Below are positions 9,568-11,413 of a stretch of DNA of 11,413 bases, in pieces; the stretch's first letter is position 1; every line of letters begins with the position of its first letter. The position numbers and the translations under genes are program-made. The notes beneath the pieces are model-generated. The model ran no database searches. It was not told the DNA's origin and worked only from the letters and a program-made list of their open reading frames with translations. Origin of the DNA: Cerioporus squamosus (Eukaryota > Basidiomycota > Agaricomycetes > Polyporales > Polyporaceae); contig JABYQS010000909.1 of NCBI GenBank assembly GCA_022592435.1, forward strand, positions 1 to 11,413. Reading direction: 5' to 3'.

Positions 9568-11371
9568 ATGGCGTTCAATACTACAAACAACGCGAAGTAC
9601 GTACAACAGCCACCTCTCGTTTCAAACATACTCAGACCCGTCTCCTGCGGGCAGCCCTTTGTTTGGTAGTGCCAAGCCAGCGGGGACATCGTTCTTTGGT
9701 CAGAGCACTACTCAGCCAACAGGCTCCCTGTTCGGCAACACGCAACAGCAGCAGCAGCAGCCGTCTGCGTTCGGCGGGTTTGGTCAACCTCCAGCCCAGA
9801 ACCAGGGCACCCAAGGCACTTCTCTCTTTGGCTCGACAACACAGAACACGGGAACGCAAGGGTCATCTCTCTTTGGCTCGACACAAGGGCAGAACAATCA
9901 GCAGCAGCAGCAGCAACAGCCTGGTGGCTCGCTGTTCGGGAGTACCTTCGGGCAACCGCAACAGCAGCAACAGCAGCAGCAGCAACCAACCAACAACATC
10001 TTCGGTCAGCCTGCCGGCCAACAGCAGCAGCAGCACAGCAACCCAACAGCTTGTTTGGACAGCAGACCGGACAACAGCAACAGCAGCAGAGGCCACTGTT
10101 TGGGACGGGTGTGGGATCCACCTCGCTGTTCGGCAGCGACTCAGAGTCAGCCCGCCCAACAACCTGGTCTAGGTACGAGCTCTTTTGCGGAGGTCTGCAA
10201 CCACAGGCGACGCACAGGTTGTTTGGGTCTACGGCGGGCACGCAGTCGGGGAGTTTCACTGTGGGGGAGACCAGCTGCACAACAACAGTGAGTCCTAATC
10301 CTACACACCGCGTGCATAGAACTCATGATCATGGTGAAGACAATTGTATGTCCCATAGTATCTTAGCAGACAGCTCCCATTTACGCGAAGGCGCGCCCAT
10401 GCTAGTGCACAACCAGCAGGCGCACCACCGTTCACGAAGTCCACGAAGTTTAATGACCTGCCTGACGATACGAAGAGGGCGTTCGAGAACATCGAGTGAG
10501 TGATACTGCACGTGTCGCTCACACTTGCGCTCAGCTATTCCCTGCGTCCGCCACATAGCTCCCTTATCCAAGGACGCGTTCAGATCTGCAACGCCCTGAA
10601 GCAACAGAAACTTGGCGACGAGGCTCTGAAGGGGCAGGAGGAGATCCGGAACGTCCAGAAGGTACGCACCTTGCCGAGCAGCATCCTCCCTTTTCTCGCC
10701 AACCGGAGCCGAACCCATCCTGAACGCGTCGTGCAGGAGCTCACCGGCGCTATCGCATGCTGCGCGACGACGTCCAGCACACAAAACTTGAAGCATAAGG
10801 TCGACCAGACGGTGCAGGACACGATCGTCGCGACGCGCATCGTCGAGGGCTTCCGGAACCCGCAACAGAACGGGCAGTACCTCAAGACGCACGCGAACTT
10901 CCCGCTTGAGTTCTTCAACCGCGTCACGGAGCAGATGCGCGAGCGGCTCAGGTGGTACAAGGCAACATTGAGGTGCGTTTGATTTGCGATCCGTCGCCGA
11001 CTCTTCCCGTCCCGAACGGGATTAATCGTACCCTTTCTGATTCCAGCAAATCGAGCGCAAGCTATCTGGCGCGGCTTCGCAGCCACAGTATACCCCACAA
11101 GGTACGGCGATGGGCTCTCTGCGTTACATCGTGCTTCCGGCTGATTGGCATGGTTTGTTCGACGCTAGCGATTGTCACCACGCTGGAAGCACAACATGCC
11201 ACGTTCATGGCGCTCGCAACGAAAGCTGCCGCGCTCGATGCAGAGTTTGCAGAAGCTCCGCCACTGTATCACAGCCTGGCGGGCGAAGACCGGCAGCATG
11301 CGGGACCCGTTCAACGACCTGGACCGGGAAGCGGCGTGGACTTCGGGCTAGAGAGCCTCAGCGCGAAGTGA
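9568..11371 (+). CDS. NUP49: FG-nucleoporin Nup49/Nup58 family, frame broken in several places
   Basis: Component of the Nup62-type complex lining the nuclear pore channel. FG repeats bind transport receptors and the C-terminal coiled coils assemble the complex. Likely exons: 9568-9596, 9655-10287, about 10374-10495 (acceptor uncertain), 10559-10661, 10737-10972, 11047-11101 and 11169-11371, about 460 residues. Exon 1 encodes MAFNTTNNA and splices to PLFGSAKPAG. About 14 LFG/FFG/IFG repeats with polyQ tracts follow. Then come the family landmarks KFNDLPDDTKRAFENI, IQGRVQICNALK, NLKHKVDQTVQDTIVATRIV, FPLEFFNRVTEQMRERLRWYKAT, IEQIERKLSGAA (its first residues before the intron), TLEAQHATFMALATKAAAL and WRAKTGSMRDPFNDLD. 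These lie in changing frames: likely single- or double-base losses near 10035, 10751, 10782, 10966, 11278 and 11333, and possibly 10137 and 10186. The cause may be consensus errors or real decay of this copy. Assignment to Nup49/Nup58 rather than Nup54/57 or Nup62 rests on the C-terminal motifs. Confidence 0.8.
9743..10089 (+). repeat. CAG/CAA tracts encoding polyglutamine in the FG domain
   Basis: Five purely CAG/CAA tracts lie at 9743-9760, 9899-9919, 9959-9985, 10019-10035 and 10072-10089. Each encodes 5-9 glutamines between FG repeats. The mix of CAA and CAG suggests repeated slippage and duplication. The fourth tract ends in an incomplete unit (CA at 10034-10035, then CAG), where the reading frame is lost. 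Confidence 0.85.
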
Positions 11372-11413
11372 TGCGTTATTCCTCGCGCAGGTGTCTGTTT
11401 TGCAGCTGTATCC

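Noticed and set aside
9344..9654. Longer N-terminus for the nucleoporin, starting at 9344
   Set aside because: It would translate the CCT microsatellite and promoter. The ATG at 9568 followed by a GT-AG intron (9597-9654) in the right phase gives a short exon joined to the first LFG repeat.
9708..10280. Antisense frames rich in Leu, Ala and Cys across the FG region
   Set aside because: They are the reverse complement of CAG/CAA and FG-coding repeats (CTG reads as Leu), not genes.
1..11413. Transposon, CRISPR, tRNA or rRNA content
   Set aside because: No terminal repeats, transposase or reverse-transcriptase motifs, regularly spaced repeats or RNA gene signatures were seen. The repeats present are microsatellites, short tandems and one coding duplication.

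Overview
The window looks like nuclear DNA from a filamentous basidiomycete, probably an Agaricomycete. It is GC-rich. Its genes carry many short GT-AG introns of about 50-120 nt, often with GTACGT or GTGAGT donors and CTGAC-like branch sites. The proteins belong to eukaryotic housekeeping families. I cannot name the species.

Layout: 1-3363 holds no gene I can support, only stop-rich sequence with small repeats and a pyrimidine-rich tract just before the first gene. At 3364-6460 (+) lies a gene for a large PX-PB1 protein with a long Ser/Pro/Thr-rich linker. A convergent intergenic stretch, 6461-7137, follows. At 7138-9265 (-) lies a six-exon ARP10/ACTR10 (Arp11) gene, an actin-related subunit of the dynactin pointed end. 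I could resolve all six exons of this gene. A 302-bp divergent intergenic region, 9266-9567, probably serves as the promoter for both flanking genes. At 9568-11371 (+) lies an FG-nucleoporin of the Nup49/Nup58 family, a subunit of the central-channel Nup62 complex. Its sequence is recognisable from end to end, but its reading frame is broken in several places, unlike its two intact neighbours.

Functionally the three genes are unrelated housekeeping or cell-organisation genes: a phosphoinositide-binding adaptor, microtubule-motor cargo transport, and the nuclear pore. I see no operon, mobile element, CRISPR array, tRNA or rRNA, and no convincing novel multi-gene system. The points most worth following up are the cluster of frame breaks in NUP49, the PX-PB1 architecture with several possible splice forms (including one lacking PB1), a recent-looking 60-bp in-frame duplication, and the compact divergent promoter.
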